Assembly (NCBI GenBank): GCA_041655035.1
Contig: JBAZCN010000017.1
Coordinates: forward strand, 1-35,982
Direction: 5' to 3'
DNA length: 35,982 nt
DNA from: NAT127 sp041655035
Lineage (GTDB): Bacteria > Pseudomonadota > Gammaproteobacteria > Pseudomonadales > Porticoccaceae
This document shows positions 16,717 through 24,027 of the stretch, piece after piece (position 1 is the first letter of the stretch; every line of letters begins with the position of its first letter). Position numbers and translations under genes: made by a program. A model generated the notes under the pieces. That model was not told the DNA's origin and did no database searches. It worked only from the letters and a program-made list of their open reading frames with translations.

Positions 16717-17618
16717 TGGACAGCGCCGCCCCGCTGGTACGCCTCGTCGTCATCAGCGGCCGCTCCGGCTCCGGCAAGAGCACGGCGCTGCACGTCCTCG
16801 AAGACCTCGGCTTTACCTGCATCGACAACCTTCCCGCCGGGCTGCTGCCGGCCCTGTTCGCCGAGATCAGCAATGCGCCCGGCCACGCTCCAGCCCAGAT
16901 CGCGGTGGGCATCGACGCCCGCAACTTGATGGGCAATCTCGAGCAGTTGACGGAGATCCTTGAGAAACTGCGCGGCAGCGGCGTGCATTGCGACGTGGTG
17001 TTCCTCGACGCCCGCACCCCGATCCTGCTCCGCCGCTACAGCGAAACCCGACGCAAACACCCGCTCAGCTCCCTGAAGATCGACCTCAAGCAGGCGCTGG
17101 CGCTGGAGCGTGAAATTCTCGACCCGGTGGCGGCGATCGCCGACCGCCAGATCGATACCAGCAATATGACCCTCCACCAGCTGCGCGACCTGATCAGAAA
17201 GCAGATCGTGCCCGGCAGCGAGGGGGAAATGGCCATCCTGTTCCACTCCTTCGGCTTCAAGCACGGCGTTCCCCTGGATGCCGACTTCGTGTTCGATGTG
17301 CGCAACCTGCCGAACCCGTACTGGAAACCGGAACTGCGCAATCTCACCGGTCGCGACAGGGAAGTGATCGCCTTTCTCGAATCGCAGACCGAGGTGGCGG
17401 CGATGCTCGCCGATCTGATCGGCTTCTTCTCCCGCTGGCTGCCCAAGCTCGCTGCCAGCAACCGCAGCTATCTGACCATCGCCATCGGCTGCACCGGGGG
17501 CCAGCACCGCTCGGTGTACATCGCCCGGCGCCTGTACGAGCATTTCCACACCCAATACCCCAATATCCAGCTCCAGCATCGCGAACTGGAAGATCAACAC
17601 ACCACTCCTCCACTGTGA
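16716..17618 (+). CDS. rapZ: RNase adapter protein RapZ
   Basis: P-loop protein; in E. coli RapZ binds the sRNA GlmZ and presents it to RNase E, controlling GlmS and amino-sugar supply for the envelope. It has 300 residues, slightly longer than the usual 284. Walker A is at residues 15-23 (GRSGSGKST), followed by CIDNLPAGLLPAL, VDARNL-like sequence (GIDARNLMG) and the C-terminal GCTGGQHRSVYIARRL that is diagnostic for the family. Whether glmZ-like sRNAs exist in this organism cannot be seen here. It is coupled to ptsN by a one-base overlap. Confidence 0.96.
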   Translation: MDSAAPLVRLVVISGRSGSGKSTALHVLEDLGFTCIDNLPAGLLPALFAEISNAPGHAPAQIAVGIDARNLMGNLEQLTEILEKLRGSGVHCDVVFLDARTPILLRRYSETRRKHPLSSLKIDLKQALALEREILDPVAAIADRQIDTSNMTLHQLRDLIRKQIVPGSEGEMAILFHSFGFKHGVPLDADFVFDVRNLPNPYWKPELRNLTGRDREVIAFLESQTEVAAMLADLIGFFSRWLPKLAASNRSYLTIAIGCTGGQHRSVYIARRLYEHFHTQYPNIQLQHRELEDQHTTPPL

Positions 17619-17645
17619 CCCATACGGAAAAGGCTTTCACCCCGG

Positions 17646-17915
17646 ATGATCGAGACACAACTGACAATTATCAATAAACTTGGCCTCCACGCCCGGGCCG
17701 CGGCCAAACTGGCCGCCACCGCCGGGCGCTTCAACTGCACCATCCGCACCAGCAAAGGTGACAAGCAGATCGATGCAAAGAGCGTCATGTCGCTGATGCT
17801 GCTGGCGGCCAGCCAGGGCACGGTGCTCAGCTTTCAGTTCGACGGCAACGATGAGGATAGCGCCCACGACGCAATCAGGACCCTGTTTGCCGAGGCCTTC
17901 GGCGAAGAACTGTGA
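17646..17915 (+). CDS. ptsO: Nitrogen-PTS phosphocarrier NPr (HPr-like)
   Basis: Carries phosphate from EI-Ntr (PtsP) to PtsN. Its 89 residues contain the active-site His15 in NKLGLHARAAAKL and a Ser46 in the AKSVMSLMLLAA helix, the HPr fold landmarks. It lies 27 bases after rapZ and closes the rpoN cluster. ptsP is not in the window, so the phosphorelay is completed elsewhere. Confidence 0.95.
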   Translation: MIETQLTIINKLGLHARAAAKLAATAGRFNCTIRTSKGDKQIDAKSVMSLMLLAASQGTVLSFQFDGNDEDSAHDAIRTLFAEAFGEEL

Positions 17916-18003
17916 TCCTGTAGCAATCCTGTAGTGGCACCGCCTCCCCCCTGTCGATAAACTAGCCGCCTTCGCTCATCCCGACGCCCGGGGAGATTCA
18001 TCG

Positions 18004-19353
18004 GTGGCAACCAAAGCAAACCAATTGTCCCTGCTGGCCAAAGTCGACCAGATCATCGATCCCGCCGATCTGAATCGCGTGGCCCACATGCTGAACAACC
18101 TCGCGATTCCGGATATTGCCCACCATCTCGAATCCGCGCCTCCCCGTGTCCGCCGGGTGCTCTGGGAACTGCTCGACGAAGAATTCGAAGGGGAGGTGCT
18201 GGGCGAACTGAGCGAACAGGTGCGGCTGGAATTCCTCGAAGGCATGGACAGCGCCGAGGTGGTGTCGCTGTTCGAGGGCATGGACCCGGACGATATCGCC
18301 GACATCATCCAGCAATTGCCCGATCAGGTGATCCCCGAAGTGCTCCAGGCCATGGATGCCCAGGATCGCCAGCGGGTCGAAAAGGTATTGACCTTCGCCG
18401 AAGACACCGCCGGCGGCTTGATGAATACCGATACCATCACCGTGCGTCCGGATCTCACCATGGACGTGGTGCTGCGTTACCTGCGCCGCCATGAAGAGAT
18501 CCCGGCGGTCACCGACAACCTGTTCGTGGTCAACCGCAACGACACCTTCCTGGGTATCCTGCCGATCCACAAGCTGCTCACCAGCAGCACCAATATCTCC
18601 GTGCGGGAGGTGATGGTCACCGATGTACAGGCCATCCCCGCCACCCTGCCCGATTCCGAGGTCGCCCACCTGTTTGAACGCCACGACTGGGTGTCGGCGC
18701 CGGTGGTGGACGAGCGCGGCAAGCTGCTCGGCCGCATCACCATCGACGACGTGGTGGACGTGATCATCGAAGATGCCGACCACTCACTGCTCGGTCTCGC
18801 CGGCCTCAGTGACGAGGAGGAAACGTTCAGCCCGGTGCGGCGCACCGCCCCGGCCCGCTCCCTGTGGCTGTGCGTCAACCTGGGAGCCGCCCTGCTCGCG
18901 GCCTCGGTGGTCAACCTGTTCTCCGACACCATCGAAAAAGTCGTCGCCCTCGCCGTGCTGATGCCTATTGTCGCCAACATGGGCGGTGTCGCCGGGCACC
19001 AGACGCTGACCGTCGTGGTCCGCGGGATAGCCCTCGGCCAGGTCAGCCGCAACAACCTGCGCTGGCTGTTCAACAAGGAGTTCATCGTCGGCTGCATCAA
19101 CGGCCTGCTGTGGGCGGTGGTGATGGGCACCATCGCCGCGCTCTGGTTTGCCGACTACCGGATCGCCCTGATCATTGCCGCCGCCATGGCCATCAACCTG
19201 ATCACCGCGGCCAGCGCTGGCGCGCTGCTGCCGGTGGCCCTCAAGGCGATGCGCATCGATCCGGCCCTGGCCGGCAGCATGGCCCTCACCGCCGTCACCG
19301 ACGTGACGGGTTTTTTCTCTTTCCTTGGCCTGGCCACATTATTCTATGCATGA
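18004..19353 (+). CDS. mgtE: MgtE family magnesium transporter
   Basis: Inner-membrane magnesium channel gated by its cytoplasmic domain. Its 449 residues comprise an MgtE N domain (about 25-130; repeated EGMDPDDIADIIQQLPDQV), two CBS domains (about 135-255), a linking segment, and a C-terminal channel domain with five hydrophobic segments (about 285-449) including the pore-region LMPIVANMGGVAGHQTLTV. The start is a GTG at 18004 with GGGGAGA upstream. It does not show an obvious M-box leader: only 88 bases separate it from ptsO. The end overlaps darP by 8 bases. Confidence 0.96.
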   Translation: MATKANQLSLLAKVDQIIDPADLNRVAHMLNNLAIPDIAHHLESAPPRVRRVLWELLDEEFEGEVLGELSEQVRLEFLEGMDSAEVVSLFEGMDPDDIADIIQQLPDQVIPEVLQAMDAQDRQRVEKVLTFAEDTAGGLMNTDTITVRPDLTMDVVLRYLRRHEEIPAVTDNLFVVNRNDTFLGILPIHKLLTSSTNISVREVMVTDVQAIPATLPDSEVAHLFERHDWVSAPVVDERGKLLGRITIDDVVDVIIEDADHSLLGLAGLSDEEETFSPVRRTAPARSLWLCVNLGAALLAASVVNLFSDTIEKVVALAVLMPIVANMGGVAGHQTLTVVVRGIALGQVSRNNLRWLFNKEFIVGCINGLLWAVVMGTIAALWFADYRIALIIAAAMAINLITAASAGALLPVALKAMRIDPALAGSMALTAVTDVTGFFSFLGLATLFYA

Positions 19354-19900
19354 TAACGAATTCGACGACGCACCCGGCAACAACGAACCGCCAAGCAAGT
19401 CGGCGCTCAAACGCGAGATGACCGCCCTGCAAAAGCTTGGCGAAGAGTTGGCCGCAATGCCTCCCAGCCGCCTCGCTCAACTGACCCTGAGCGAGGAAAT
19501 CATCGAAGCCATCAATCTCTACCGGCGCCTCAAACAGCGCGAAGCGCGGCGCCGCCAGTTGCAGTTCATCGGTAAACAGATGAGGCGCGAGGACGTCGAC
19601 GGCATCACCGCGACCCTCGCCGGGTTCGAGCAGCAGGACCAGCTGTTTCGCCAGCATTTCCACCGTATCGAGGCGCTGCGCGATAGCCTGCTGCGCGATG
19701 GCGACCAGGCTCTCGACCCACTGCTCGAGGAGCATCCGGGACTCGACCGCCAGTTCCTGCGCCAAACCATACGCCAGGCCAAACAGGAGGCCAGTCGCGG
19801 CAAGCCGCCGGCAGCGAGCCGCAAACTGTTTCGCTATCTGCGCGAGCAACTGGCTCCCACCCATGGCGACAGCCGGGATCCGGCCGCCGACGACGAGTGA
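19346..19900 (+). CDS. darP: Ribosome biogenesis factor DarP (YjgA)
   Basis: DUF615 family protein; in E. coli DarP/YjgA associates with late 50S assembly intermediates. It has 184 residues, normal length, and is mostly helical and charged. Family landmarks are PPSKSALKREMTALQKLGEEL near residue 15, LQFIGKQMR near 73 and the KLFRYLREQL ending. The ATG at 19346 is used because the protein then starts MHDNEFDD, similar to the MNDEY-type start of relatives; it overlaps the mgtE stop. Confidence 0.93.
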   Translation: MHDNEFDDAPGNNEPPSKSALKREMTALQKLGEELAAMPPSRLAQLTLSEEIIEAINLYRRLKQREARRRQLQFIGKQMRREDVDGITATLAGFEQQDQLFRQHFHRIEALRDSLLRDGDQALDPLLEEHPGLDRQFLRQTIRQAKQEASRGKPPAASRKLFRYLREQLAPTHGDSRDPAADDE

Positions 19901-19910
19901 GGTGGCGCGC

Positions 19911-19932
19911 AAGGCCTGTTCGGAGAGGCCTT
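19911..19932. terminator. Hairpin between convergent darP and phaR
   Basis: AAGGCCT (19911-19917) pairs perfectly with AGGCCTT (19926-19932) around an 8-base loop. It lies between the ends of two convergent genes and touches the phaR stop. The T-tract is weak (TTATT), so termination is plausible but uncertain. Confidence 0.35.
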
Positions 19933-20479
19933 ATTCAGAGGAGGGATTCTCGCCATCGGCAGCGCCCCGGGGCGCGGTCTTCTTGCCGGAGGCACCTTTT
20001 ACAGCCGCGTCTTTCCTGGCCCCGGCCGCGCGCTTGCCGGTAAACGGCTGCAATAGCTGCTGGTACTGCTGGGTAAGGGTTTCGATGAGCTGGTCGGTGT
20101 TCGGCACCGGCACGATGGCCGGCAGCGGCATCCCGCCGGTCAGGCCGCGCAAGTGCTCCCTCAGGCGATCCTGTTGGGAGAGAAAACCCACTACCTGGCG
20201 CTCGAGAAAAGGACCGAGCATCCCCACCATCTTGTCGCCGTAAAAGCGGATCAACTCTTCCAGTACGCGGTTGGTCAGCAGCGACTGATGCCCTTCGGCT
20301 TCCATCTCGGCGATTACCTGCAGCAGCACCGAGCGGGTGAGATCCTTGCCGGTCTTCGAGTCCACCACCTGCAGCGACTTGCGCTCCAGCACCATCCGCC
20401 GCACGTCGGCGAGGGTGATGTAACAACTGTTTTCGGTGTCGTAGATCCGGCGGTTGGGATACTTTTTGAGTAGATGCAT
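19931..20479 (-). CDS. phaR: PHA synthesis repressor PhaR
   Basis: DNA-binding regulator that represses phasin genes and is titrated away when it binds nascent PHA granules (known for Cupriavidus and Paracoccus homologues). Its 182 residues have the PHB_acc_N domain at the start (LLKKYPNRRIYDTENSCYITLADVRRMV, residues 3-30), the PHB_acc repeat regions (about 45-110, with LLTNRVLEELIRFYGDKMVG) and a Lys/Ala-rich C-terminal tail. It diverges from a phasin gene, and palindromes in the gap are candidate PhaR operators. No phaC, phaA or phaB is in this window. Confidence 0.93.
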   Translation of the reverse strand: MHLLKKYPNRRIYDTENSCYITLADVRRMVLERKSLQVVDSKTGKDLTRSVLLQVIAEMEAEGHQSLLTNRVLEELIRFYGDKMVGMLGPFLERQVVGFLSQQDRLREHLRGLTGGMPLPAIVPVPNTDQLIETLTQQYQQLLQPFTGKRAAGARKDAAVKGASGKKTAPRGAADGENPSSE

Positions 20480-20511
20480 CAGGACCGCCCCCTGTGTGAC
20501 CGTGTTTCGCG

Positions 20512-20517
20512 ATTATA
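20512..20517 (-). promoter_or_regulatory. -10 element of phaR
   Basis: On the minus strand a perfect TATAAT stands 32 bases upstream of the phaR ATG. No good -35 hexamer is seen. The upstream candidate operator (20552-20566) is centred about 45 bases from it, so PhaR could also affect its own gene. Confidence 0.5.
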
Positions 20518-20551
20518 TACCGATCCCGCCAGCTGACGGCCGCAGTATTTT

Positions 20552-20566
20552 TTGTGCGACGCACCA
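20552..20566. promoter_or_regulatory. Candidate PhaR operator 1
   Basis: TTGTGCGACGCACCA, a 15-base palindrome with one mismatch (TTGTGCG, centre A, CGCACCA). It lies just upstream of the phasin -35 hexamer, centred near -50. The link to PhaR is inferred from location and from the GC-rich TGC/GCA half-sites known for PhaR. Confidence 0.6.
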
Positions 20567-20574
20567 TTTTTCTG

Positions 20575-20602
20575 TTGACATGGCCATTTGCCATGCTATT
20601 GT
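20575..20602 (+). promoter_or_regulatory. Strong promoter of the first phasin gene
   Basis: A perfect TTGACA (20575-20580), 16 bases, then an extended -10 TGC-TATTGT (20594-20602). It is 54 bases before the phasin ATG and lies between two matching palindromes. Confidence 0.75.
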
Positions 20603-20611
20603 GAACCCTGA

Positions 20612-20626
20612 TTGTGCGCCGCACAA
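20612..20626. promoter_or_regulatory. Candidate PhaR operator 2
   Basis: TTGTGCGCCGCACAA, a perfect palindrome around a central base, sharing 13 of 15 bases with operator 1. It starts about where transcription should begin (centre near +10), a position that would block promoter clearance. Centre-to-centre distance to operator 1 is 60 bases. Confidence 0.65.
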
Positions 20627-20656
20627 AATCATCCCTTCCTCCAAAGGAGAACGAAC

Positions 20657-21238
20657 ATGGCTCTGGGTCTGTCCGCCAGCAAGATCAAAGACACAGTCGA
20701 TAAAGTCGTATCGACCAACCTCAAAATCATCGAAGCCCAAGGCCGTTACGCCGAGGGCCTGATCAAGCGCAATACCGCCGTCATGGTGGAAATCGCCGAT
20801 GAGCGGCTCAACAGCTTCCAGGATCTGGCCAGCGCCAAGTCCTTCACCGAGCTGTACGAAAACAGCCTCGCCTTCGAAGGTACGCTGCGCGACAAGATCA
20901 TCGGCCTTTACCAGGACAACAGCACCGCAACCAAGGAGCTCGGCGAGGAGGTCAAAGACCTGCTGGAAATCGACCAGTTCGTCACCCGGGTCAAGGACCT
21001 GTCTGACGATATCGGCGGCAAGGTCAAGGACTTCTCAGATACCGCCGCCAGCAAGGTGAAGTCCCTGTCGGACAGTGCGATTGCCAAGGTCAAGGATCTG
21101 TCATCATTCCCCGGCGCTGAAACGCCGGCGCCCACGAGGGCCAAGGCAAAAACCGCTACCCGCAAAGTCGTCGAGAAAAAGGCGCCGGCCGCCAGTGATG
21201 TCAGCCCTGAAGACAGCGCGGCCAGCAAAAGCCACTGA
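20657..21238 (+). CDS. Phasin family protein with 11-residue repeats
   Basis: PHA granule surface protein. Its 193 residues show a helical phasin domain (about 1-110; IEAQGRYAEGLIKRNTAVMVE is typical), then four units with an exact 11-residue period starting at residues 111, 122, 133 and 144 (R/K-V-K-D/S-L/F-S-D...), then a Lys/Ala/Pro-rich tail (KAKTATRKVVEKKAPA). The repeats would form an amphipathic helix able to lie on the granule surface; that is inference. AAGGAGA stands 7 bases before the ATG. Expression should be controlled by the flanking palindromes. It is followed by a strong terminator. Confidence 0.88.
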   Translation: MALGLSASKIKDTVDKVVSTNLKIIEAQGRYAEGLIKRNTAVMVEIADERLNSFQDLASAKSFTELYENSLAFEGTLRDKIIGLYQDNSTATKELGEEVKDLLEIDQFVTRVKDLSDDIGGKVKDFSDTAASKVKSLSDSAIAKVKDLSSFPGAETPAPTRAKAKTATRKVVEKKAPAASDVSPEDSAASKSH

Positions 21239-21258
21239 CTGGCTACCGCTCCTACCAG

Positions 21259-21287
21259 GAAGCAGCGCCCCGGCGCTGCTTCTTTTT
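21259..21287 (+). terminator. Rho-independent terminator after the first phasin gene
   Basis: A perfect 11-bp stem (GAAGCAGCGCC with GGCGCTGCTTC) around a two-base gap that would open to a small loop, followed by TTTTT. It separates the two phasin genes into different transcripts or reduces read-through. Confidence 0.85.
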
Positions 21288-21357
21288 GTCTGCATGGTGC
21301 ATTACTCGACAAACCGTGCTACAAATCAATACTCGCCAACCTCAGGAGATGACGATC

Positions 21358-21825
21358 ATGGCCAAGGACTTCGACCCCGGCAAATTCCAGTCCTACTTCG
21401 AAAAAGTCGCCGAGACCAATGTCAAAGCCTTCGAGGCACAGACCCGGTACTTCGAAAACCTGCTGCGCCGCAATGCCACGCTGATGTCGGAGTTGACGTC
21501 CTCCCGCATCAGCGGCCTCAAGGAAATTACCACGTCGCCCGACCTGTCCACCGCCATCCAGTGCAGCTCGGCGGTCAACCGGGAAACCCAGGAGAAAATG
21601 CAACAGCTCTACGAGCAGAACCTGGCCGCCTGGGAAGAGCTCCAGGGTGAACTCAAGGAGCTTTACACCATCGACAACGACATCATCGACCAGATGCAAA
21701 GCGCCACCCGGAACCTGGTCAACAGCGCGCGGGACAAGGTCAAGTCGATGGCTCCGAAGAAAAGCTCGCCGGCGGCCAAGCCGACCCCGAAAAAAGCCGC
21801 ACCCAGGAAGAAGACCACGACCTGA
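21358..21825 (+). CDS. Phasin family protein
   Basis: Second granule-associated phasin. It has 155 residues, with the domain at about 5-125 (FEKVAETNVKAFEAQTRYFENLLRRNATLMSEL) and a Lys/Pro/Ala-rich tail (AKPTPKKAAPRKK). The pattern of a helical body plus basic tail resembles the first phasin and PhaF-like proteins, but it has no 11-residue repeats. AGGAG lies about 10 bases before the ATG at 21358; an in-frame ATG at 21349 is too close to that site. A possible promoter (TGC-TACAAA at 21317-21325) lies after the upstream terminator, and no copy of the operator palindrome is present there. Confidence 0.85.
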   Translation: MAKDFDPGKFQSYFEKVAETNVKAFEAQTRYFENLLRRNATLMSELTSSRISGLKEITTSPDLSTAIQCSSAVNRETQEKMQQLYEQNLAAWEELQGELKELYTIDNDIIDQMQSATRNLVNSARDKVKSMAPKKSSPAAKPTPKKAAPRKKTTT

Positions 21826-21875
21826 GATCGACGGGAATCATTCGCAGCGGCTGACGGCAGCCGGCGCGCGGAACC

Positions 21876-21902
21876 GCGGCGGCCCGCCAGTTGGGCCGCC
21901 GC
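21876..21902 (+). terminator. GC-rich hairpin after the second phasin gene
   Basis: A perfect 10-bp stem (GCGGCGGCCC with GGGCCGCCGC) and a 7-base loop. There is no T-tract, so it may stabilise the mRNA end rather than terminate. Confidence 0.35.
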
Positions 21903-22016
21903 CGACTGGCCGCGACTAACCACCACCTGGGGTTTAGGGCCCTGTTGCCGGGGTTCGTCCCGCGTTACACTCCCGCCATCCACCAACCAGACAATCCTGC
22001 AGGTGAAAGGTCACCC

Positions 22017-22616
22017 ATGCGCGCCTTTGTAGTACGTGCCCGGTCGGCACCCACCGACAGCCGGCAATTACTGGCCTCCGTCGGCGGAGAGGCCCACAGC
22101 GAGATTCTCGCCCACACCCTGATGAACGCCATCTTTGTCGCGCAGTCGCATCGCGATGACGTCATTGTTCATCTGGTTCTCGAAAGCACCCGGGACTTCT
22201 CCCGGACCATCAGCTTTACCGCCAGCCAGCTGGGCGCAACCGGCGGCTTTCATGAACAGGCGCTGTTGGACAAGATCGCCGGCGCCCTGGATATCTCCCA
22301 AGGCATGGCCAAGGAACAGACACGGACCGTGGCAGCCGGTATCGACGTCCGCACCCTCAGCTTTGAAAAGCTGGTGCAGGAGCTCGCGGAGCACTACCAG
22401 CTGTTTGCCATGGATCGGAAAGGCACCCCGATCCGCCAGCACCCGCTGGCGGACAATCCCTGCTTTTTACTCACCGACCATATTCCGATGCCCAAGAAAA
22501 GCCTCGGCGGCCTGAAACGACTCGGCGCGCAAAGCATCAGCCTGGGACCGAGAATGCTGTTCGCCTCCCAGTGCGTCGTCCTGATCCACAGCGAATTGGA
22601 TCTGCGCGGGGCCTGA
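22017..22616 (+). CDS. trmY: TrmY-like SPOUT methyltransferase (putative pseudouridine N1-methyltransferase)
   Basis: A 199-residue protein of the TrmY family (DUF358). Archaeal TrmY uses S-adenosylmethionine to methylate N1 of pseudouridine 54 in tRNA. It starts MRAFVVRARSAP, has the HSEILAHTLMNAIFVAQSHRDDV segment near residue 28, FSRTISFTASQLG near 62, and a SPOUT-knot-type C-terminus (SLGPRMLFASQCVVLIHSELD). The ATG at 22017 has AAGG 6 bases upstream. Bacterial members occur in gammaproteobacteria such as Vibrio, but their substrate is not established; bacterial tRNA position 54 is normally ribothymidine. rsuA, a pseudouridine synthase gene, follows 91 bases later. Confidence 0.88.
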   Translation: MRAFVVRARSAPTDSRQLLASVGGEAHSEILAHTLMNAIFVAQSHRDDVIVHLVLESTRDFSRTISFTASQLGATGGFHEQALLDKIAGALDISQGMAKEQTRTVAAGIDVRTLSFEKLVQELAEHYQLFAMDRKGTPIRQHPLADNPCFLLTDHIPMPKKSLGGLKRLGAQSISLGPRMLFASQCVVLIHSELDLRGA

Positions 22617-22707
22617 AGGCCGGCGCGCGTCGGCCGGGCCATCGTCCGCCACACTGTGCTACATTCTCGTCACCAACGTCTCCGTCACCGACCGCCAAAC
22701 CAGAACC

Positions 22708-23445
22708 ATGCGTCTCGATAAATTCATCAGCCACACCACCGACCACTCCCGCAAGGCCGTCAAGCTGTTGCTGCGGGAGGGACTGGTGCAGGTCGACGGC
22801 ATCGTGGCCCGCGACCCTGGGCTGCACATCGGCCCGGCGCACACCGTGACGGTCGGCGACACCCGGCTGAACGACGCCGGGCCGCGCTATTTCATGCTCA
22901 ACAAACCTGCCGGCTATCTGTGCGCCACCCGCGATGGCCAGCATCCGGTGGTCCTCGATCTGCTCGACGAGCCCAACAGGGACAAGCTGCAGATTGCCGG
23001 GCGGCTCGATATCGACACCACCGGCCTGGTGTTGATCACCGATGACGGCCAGTGGAACCACGCTGTGACCTCGCCGCGTCGGGAGTGCCACAAAGTCTAT
23101 TATGTCGAGACCGCGGATGACATCAGCCCGGACACCGGCCGCCGCTTCGCCAAAGGCATCCTGCTCGATGGTGAAAAGCGCCGCACCCGACCGGCCGCTC
23201 TGGAGCTGCTGTTCGCCAACGAAGCGCGGCTGACTATCCACGAAGGCAAATACCATCAGGTGAAGCGGATGTTTGGCAGTGTCGGCAACCGGGTGACAGC
23301 CCTGCACCGGGAAGCCATCGGCGGGATAGCGCTCGACCCGGACCTCGCCGAAGGTGAATATCGCGCCCTGACCGCTGCCGAAATCGCCAGTGTGTACGGG
23401 GCCGGCGCCGGACGGAATGATGGCGCCAGCCAATCCGTTACCTAG
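22708..23445 (+). CDS. rsuA: 16S rRNA pseudouridine(516) synthase RsuA
   Basis: Isomerises U516 of 16S rRNA to pseudouridine. Its 245 residues have an N-terminal S4 RNA-binding domain (MRLDKFISHTTDHSRKAVKLLL to about residue 55) and a RsuA/RluB-type catalytic domain with catalytic Asp101 in AGRLDIDTTGLVLIT and the EGKYHQVKRMFGSVGNRVTALHR motif near 180. The length and motifs fit RsuA better than RluB or RluE. The C-terminal few residues (GAGAGRNDGASQ) are an unstructured extension. Confidence 0.92.
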   Translation: MRLDKFISHTTDHSRKAVKLLLREGLVQVDGIVARDPGLHIGPAHTVTVGDTRLNDAGPRYFMLNKPAGYLCATRDGQHPVVLDLLDEPNRDKLQIAGRLDIDTTGLVLITDDGQWNHAVTSPRRECHKVYYVETADDISPDTGRRFAKGILLDGEKRRTRPAALELLFANEARLTIHEGKYHQVKRMFGSVGNRVTALHREAIGGIALDPDLAEGEYRALTAAEIASVYGAGAGRNDGASQSVT

Positions 23446-23505
23446 GATCTGTTGATGTTGCGAGACAGGCTATCGATAAATAGAGTTTTCATAGCTGTGG
23501 TTCCT

Positions 23506-23537
23506 GCGGTGCGCTTCGTTCCTCAGCGCACCCTATG
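23506..23537 (+). repeat. REP-like palindromic repeat, copy 3 (left arm of BIME)
   Basis: A 32-base unit that is the exact reverse complement of 23584-23615. By itself it forms a hairpin, GGTGCGCT with AGCGCACC around a 9-base loop. Similar copies stand at 5034 and 6100. Confidence 0.85.
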
Positions 23538-23583
23538 CTCTCTCGCGCTTTCTCACTTCCGCAGGGCACACCCCATGCTATTT

Positions 23584-23615
23584 CATAGGGTGCGCTGAGG
23601 AACGAAGCGCACCGC
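23584..23615 (-). repeat. REP-like palindromic repeat, copy 4 (right arm of BIME)
   Basis: The exact reverse complement of copy 3, all 32 bases, with 46 bases between the arms. It lies between the convergent ends of rsuA and cbpM, a usual place for BIMEs. Confidence 0.85.
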
Positions 23616-23709
23616 CGAGGTTTGCCCCGCAGCGCCCCATACCCGGCCTTTGCGTGGACGGTGAAACGTCAACAGCTCCCGGCTGTTTGATCCCGGGTAC
23701 TGTCGGCGC

Positions 23710-24027
23710 TCACGATTTTTCCATCCGCCTGACCCTGGCGCGCAACCGCTCGACCTCGTCGAGCAGGTCCAGCGCCAGTGCCACTCCGGCGAGATTGACG
23801 CCCAGGTCCCTCTCCAGCCGGCGCGCCCGGCGCACACGGCCAATGCAGACAGCCTTGAAACGCCACCGCGCCGGCTCGCCGCCCAGGGGCTCGATGATCC
23901 CCTCTTCCACCAGGATATGGACTTCGTCGGCGCTGAGATGACAGGCCCGGCACAATTCGGCAAGGCCGAGTTCGCGGTATTCGTCAAGCAGTAGTTCCGC
24001 CTGGTTGCGATCCTGATCGTTGTTCAT
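23710..24027 (-). CDS. cbpM: Chaperone modulator CbpM
   Basis: Small MerR-like-fold protein that binds the J-domain of CbpA and inhibits both its DNA-binding and co-chaperone activities in E. coli. Its 105 residues have an N-terminal helix-turn-helix-like part (ELCRACHLSADEVHILVEEGIIEP, about 25-50), a linking strand (WRFKAVCIGRVRRARRLERDLGVNLAGVALALDLLDEVERLR) and a short coiled C-terminus. The ATG at 24027 shares one base with the cbpA stop; a GTG immediately before it is an alternative. Confidence 0.9.
   Translation of the reverse strand: MNNDQDRNQAELLLDEYRELGLAELCRACHLSADEVHILVEEGIIEPLGGEPARWRFKAVCIGRVRRARRLERDLGVNLAGVALALDLLDEVERLRARVRRMEKS

Larger units (their letters stand above)
23446..23709. 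other. rsuA-cbpM convergent intergenic region
   Basis: This 264-base region has no convincing gene. Its centre is a BIME-like element (23506-23615) made of two inverted repeat copies with perfectly complementary 32-base arms, and a weak stem (CCCGG/CCGGG near 23677-23700) follows the cbpM stop on the minus strand. Confidence 0.6.

Noticed and set aside
17914..17938. ATCCTGTAG repeated twice in tandem before mgtE
   Set aside because: Two 9-base copies are too short to support a regulatory or mobile function without more evidence.
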